From positions 124,001 to 188,000 of the forward strand of contig NZ_PYAV01000006.1 in assembly GCF_003014715.1 (NCBI RefSeq): 64,000 nt of DNA, written 5' to 3'. Shown here piece by piece: positions 60,926-64,000 of the stretch (its first letter is position 1; each line of letters starts with the position of its first letter). A program made the position numbers and the translations under genes. The notes under the pieces were generated by a model. It did not search any database. It was not told the origin of the DNA and saw only the letters and a list, made by a program, of their open reading frames with translations. This DNA comes from Salsuginibacillus halophilus. GTDB lineage: Bacteria > Bacillota > Bacilli > Bacillales > Marinococcaceae.

Positions 60926-62751
60926 GCTTCAACACCTGCGCTTTGAAAGCCTGTGTACGGCAGGGTGACATACAGCGTTGTCCCTCTGCTATATTCGCTT
61001 TCAATATCAATCCAGCCGCCGTGACCTTCCACCATCTCTTTTGCAATTGCTAAACCTAAGCCTGTACCACCTAAATTGCGAGCGCGCGCTTTATCGACAC
61101 GGTAAAAACGTTCAAAGACTTTTTCTTGGTTTTCCTCCGGAATGCCCGGGCCTTCGTCACTGATACCAACAACAACCCGGTCATCACGGGCATCTGCCTG
61201 CAAAGTAATCGTGCCACCCTCTGGTGAATACTTAAGCGCATTGGAGACAATGTTATCAAAAACCTGGGCAAGCTTATCTGAGTCAAAATCAACATACATT
61301 GCTCGTCCTGGAATCCAACGCTCCATTGTAATGCCCCGGTCTTTAAACATCATGTCATAACGATCGGCCATCTCATGCAGAAATGTGCCAAAATCTCTCG
61401 TCTCAAAATAAAACGGATCATCGTTACTATCCATTTTAGATAGCTGCAGTAAATCGTTCACAAGCCGGATCATCCGCTCAGTCTCATTTTGGGTAACCGA
61501 TAAAAAGCGGCCAGCCAGCTCCTCATTTTCCATCGCTCCATCTTCTAACGCCTCTAAATAACTTTTCATCGTCGTAAGTGGAGTCCGCAGCTCATGGGAA
61601 ACATTCGCCACAAACTCCCGACGCTCACGCTCTAATTTTTCCTGATCCGTAACGTCATGAAGTACCGTAATTAAACCTGTAATCGGACCGTCTTCGTTAC
61701 GGATGACTGAAAAGTTAGCTTCAAGCAAATACTCTCCATTTTCATCGCTGAAGTCAAGCAGAAGCGCTTCAGAGTAATCATATAAATCACTCGGCGTTAA
61801 CGTTTCTGAAAGACGTAGAATATCCGGAAGTGAATGACCCATCGCATCCACACTGCGAGCTTCAAGCAGTTCTTCAGCCCGCTTGTTCATCAAAATGATG
61901 CGCCCGAGTTCATCAGTTGCGATCACACCATCGGTCATATGGGTCAACACAGAGCTTAATTTCTTCCGCTCACCTTCAGTTGTGATGTGAGCTTCTTTTA
62001 AATTCCGGGTGAGCGCGTTAAATGAATGGGCGAGCTGGCCAATTTCATCATTACCAAATACGCGCACGCGCCTGGAGTAATCCCCCTCACCCATAACACG
62101 AGCCTGCTTCTGCATATCTGCAATCGGCCGGGTGATGGTACGAGCAAGCATAATGCCGAGCAGCGCCGTGACACTTAAAGCAATTACAGTTCCTGTCATT
62201 AAAATGTTATTAATCTGATTCATTTCTCCATAAATCTCTTCCATCGAGGATTCGATATAAATGGCGCCTAATATGTCATTGCCTGATTCAATCGGCCGGG
62301 CCATAACCCGGATCCGGTTGTTCGTTTCTTCTTCACGGAGGATATCATCCGGGCCTGGCGTACCATTTAGTGCCCGGTTTACGCGAACGTTTGAGCTAAT
62401 CTGCCCGACGATATGGTCGTTTGTCATATCTGAAGTACCGAGGATGACTTGGTTGTCATCAATCACTTGAGCTTCTGAGCCTTCAATTGAAAAAAACTCA
62501 TTGAGCAGGCCTTCAATACTAGCTTCAAGGGGCTCATCATCTTCACCACGGTTTTCAAGCATCTCCTGCTCTACATTGTAAGCGAGCAGATCCGCCCGCT
62601 CTTCCAATGTTTCGGTTTGGTTACTAATCAACTGTTCCTCGAGTTGTCCGGTAAAATAAACTCCGATAATCTGCATAGCAATAAGAATTAAAAGCACATA
62701 CAAAACAATCAGCTTGAAATGAATCGATTTAAAGAAACCGATGACGCGCAT
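60922..62751 (-). CDS. walK: Sensor histidine kinase WalK
   Basis: 609 residues: two membrane segments (about 12-34 and 182-204) enclosing an extracellular PAS-like domain, HAMP (about 205-258), cytoplasmic PAS (about 262-370), then DHp with the phospho-His 386 in VSHELRTP and the ATPase domain. The PAS residues His271, Asp274, His365 and Asp369 correspond to the zinc-site positions described for Staphylococcus aureus WalK (His271, Asp274, His364, Glu368). WalK controls autolysins and is essential in low-GC Gram-positives. Confidence 0.95.
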   Translation of the reverse strand: MRVIGFFKSIHFKLIVLYVLLILIAMQIIGVYFTGQLEEQLISNQTETLEERADLLAYNVEQEMLENRGEDDEPLEASIEGLLNEFFSIEGSEAQVIDDNQVILGTSDMTNDHIVGQISSNVRVNRALNGTPGPDDILREEETNNRIRVMARPIESGNDILGAIYIESSMEEIYGEMNQINNILMTGTVIALSVTALLGIMLARTITRPIADMQKQARVMGEGDYSRRVRVFGNDEIGQLAHSFNALTRNLKEAHITTEGERKKLSSVLTHMTDGVIATDELGRIILMNKRAEELLEARSVDAMGHSLPDILRLSETLTPSDLYDYSEALLLDFSDENGEYLLEANFSVIRNEDGPITGLITVLHDVTDQEKLERERREFVANVSHELRTPLTTMKSYLEALEDGAMENEELAGRFLSVTQNETERMIRLVNDLLQLSKMDSNDDPFYFETRDFGTFLHEMADRYDMMFKDRGITMERWIPGRAMYVDFDSDKLAQVFDNIVSNALKYSPEGGTITLQADARDDRVVVGISDEGPGIPEENQEKVFERFYRVDKARARNLGGTGLGLAIAKEMVEGHGGWIDIESEYSRGTTLYVTLPYTGFQSAGVEA

Positions 62752-62753
62752 GG

Positions 62754-63461
62754 TTACTTCTCCTGTTCAGGATGGCGTAAGTAATAACCTACACCGCGCC
62801 GTGTAATGATCCAGTTCGGATAGCTCGGATTATCTTCAACTTTTTCCCGCAGACGACGTACAGTGACATCAACAGTACGTACATCGCCAAAATAATCATA
62901 ACCCCAAACGGCCTGCAGCAAATGTTCACGGGTCATGACTTGTCCCATATGGCGAGCGAGGTAGTGGATTAATTCAAATTCACGGTGGGTTAAATCCACT
63001 TTATCCCCCTGCTTTGTGACCATATAAGCATCTGGGTCGATCACAAGGTCACCAATACGAATTGACCCGTTAGGTTTGCCGTCATCTTCGGGTACATTCT
63101 GCTGCCGGCGCAGGTTAGCTTTGACGCGGGCGATTAATTCGCGGGTGCTGAATGGTTTAGTGACGTAATCATCTGCACCAAGTTCAAGGCCGAGCACTTT
63201 GTCAATTTCAGCATCTTTAGCTGTCAACATAATAATCGGCATATCAAAGGACTTCCGAAGTTCACGGCACACTTCCATACCGTCTTTGTGCGGCAGCATA
63301 ATATCAAGCAGCACTAAGTCCGGCAGAAAGGCATGTGCTTTTTCCACCGCTTCATTACCATCATAGGCTACTTCAACTTCAAAACCTTCTTTTTGTAAAT
63401 TAAAATCAAGAATATCTGCAATCGGCTGTTCATCATCTACAACGAGAATTTTCTCTTCCAT
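62754..63461 (-). CDS. walR: Response regulator WalR
   Basis: 235 residues from ATG 63461, with GGAG 9 nt upstream; the longer frame to 63503 has no support. The receiver has Asp9, Asp10, the phospho-acceptor Asp53 in LLDIMLP and Lys102. Thr101 matches the site phosphorylated by PrkC in Bacillus subtilis WalR. The C-terminal OmpR-type winged helix ends [10 protein letters not shown]. It heads the wal operon and regulates cell-wall hydrolase genes. Confidence 0.97.
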   Translation of the reverse strand: MEEKILVVDDEQPIADILDFNLQKEGFEVEVAYDGNEAVEKAHAFLPDLVLLDIMLPHKDGMEVCRELRKSFDMPIIMLTAKDAEIDKVLGLELGADDYVTKPFSTRELIARVKANLRRQQNVPEDDGKPNGSIRIGDLVIDPDAYMVTKQGDKVDLTHREFELIHYLARHMGQVMTREHLLQAVWGYDYFGDVRTVDVTVRRLREKVEDNPSYPNWIITRRGVGYYLRHPEQEK

Positions 63462-63674
63462 TAGGATTCGCTCCATTCTTAAGAGATCACATTTGCAACT
63501 CAACTAGGTCTGTCATTCTTTGAAAAGACAAGAACATTTATATTCTAACATACTACACCGCCCGTTCGCTGTCGGGCGCAGGTACCAACAAAGACAGAGC
63601 GATCGTGTCAAACTTTCCACGTTAAATACCAGCATTAAGATATCATCCCGCTGGGGTGGGCTTTGGTTCATATA

Positions 63675-63704
63675 ACAAAAGCACCTCCCATAATGGAAGG
63701 TGCT
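63675..63704 (-). terminator. Terminator of the tRNA cluster
   Basis: AGCACCT (63680-63686) pairs with AGGTGCT (63698-63704), and on the minus strand TTTTG follows. It is placed after tRNA-Phe. The stretch 63504-63674, between it and walR, should hold the wal promoter; I could not place it surely. Confidence 0.75.
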
Positions 63705-63733
63705 GCTTTATTTCGATCATCATCTTTTTTAGA

Positions 63734-63809
<76 letters not shown>

Positions 63810-63817
63810 AACAAAAA

Positions 63818-63893
63818 TGGCGGGCCTGACGGGAATCGAACCCGCGATCTCCTGCGTGACAGGCAGGCATGTTAACCGCTACACCACAGGCCC
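63818..63893 (-). tRNA. tRNA-Asp (GTC)
   Basis: 76 nt with encoded CCA. Acceptor GGGCCTG pairs with CAGGCCC; anticodon loop CTGTCAC gives GTC; T-loop GTTCGAATC. Discriminator G, as expected for Asp. Confidence 0.95.
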
Positions 63894-63902
63894 TTATGTA
63901 GT

Positions 63903-63977
63903 TGGTGACCCGTAGGGGATTCGAACCCCTGTTACCGCCGTGAAAGGGCGGTGTCTTAACCACTTGACCAACGGGCC
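63903..63977 (-). tRNA. tRNA-Glu (TTC)
   Basis: 75 nt with encoded CCA. Acceptor GGCCCGT pairs with ACGGGTC (one wobble); anticodon loop CTTTCAC gives TTC; T-loop GTTCGAATC. The cluster may continue beyond the window. Confidence 0.95.
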
Positions 63978-64000
63978 ATCTTTAAATTTTTGTGTGCGCT

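Overview
The window looks like chromosome from a spore-forming, probably halophilic and perhaps alkaliphilic member of the Bacillaceae. Spore genes (cwlJ, gerQ) and the Firmicute coproheme-pathway gene hemQ are present. Many genes fall in roughly the order of the Bacillus subtilis ywh-ywg-ywf-ywd-yyc segment just left of the origin: pbpG, ywhD, ywgA, ywfO, lipL, pta, hemQ, cwlJ-gerQ, ywdK, ywdI, ung, rlmH, yyzF, htrA, walJ-yycI-yycH-walK-walR, then tRNAs. Several proteins are very acidic, and carnitine/betaine genes are present. The genus cannot be fixed from the sequence alone.

Layout. 1-4.0 kb: 3' part of a class A penicillin-binding protein and a membrane-anchored penicillin-acylase-family hydrolase. 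4.5-11.2 kb: acyl-CoA ligase, ywhD, ywgA, ywfO, lipL and an SDR with an atypical active site. 11.25-11.7 kb: a 21-bp minisatellite. 12.4-19.4 kb: pta, a TetR/FadH/enoyl-CoA-hydratase-like lipid cluster, hemQ, cwlJ-gerQ. 19.6-22.1 kb: 5-oxoprolinase pxpBAC. 22.3-29.5 kb: an acyl-CoA-dehydrogenase-fold protein and a peptide ABC transporter. 30-37.5 kb: CtsR-type clpE and the mannitol operon mtlARFD. 38-47.4 kb: chemoreceptor, popT, two parS-like sites, an M20 amidohydrolase, ywdK, ywdI, pepF and a BCCT transporter. 47.7-50.6 kb: a carnitine-to-glycine-betaine operon with its TetR regulator. 50.7-55.5 kb: small ORF, aldo/keto reductase, ung, inositol monophosphatase-like protein, a LOV-GGDEF photoreceptor, a DedA protein, rlmH. 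55.6-63.5 kb: yyzF inside a DnaA-box cluster, then htrA and the walRK operon. 63.7-64 kb: tRNA-Phe, tRNA-Asp, tRNA-Glu.

The least ordinary structure is a seven-copy family of about 260-600 bp non-coding elements (A-G). They have terminal inverted repeats related to CAGNCTGTNGACAAAG. Five copies abut an intrinsic-terminator hairpin, and three of those (A, C, G) have the same hairpin on both sides, as if insertion duplicated the whole terminator. An internal hairpin shows a compensatory base change between copies.

The other highlights are the carnitine operon, with near-identical dyads placed in the -35/-10 spacers of both divergent promoters; a pair of parS-like sites, one in the loop of a terminator; six DnaA-box-like 9-mers in 330 bp; and a predicted blue-light diguanylate cyclase. 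All calls come from reading the sequence; no search or folding program was run.
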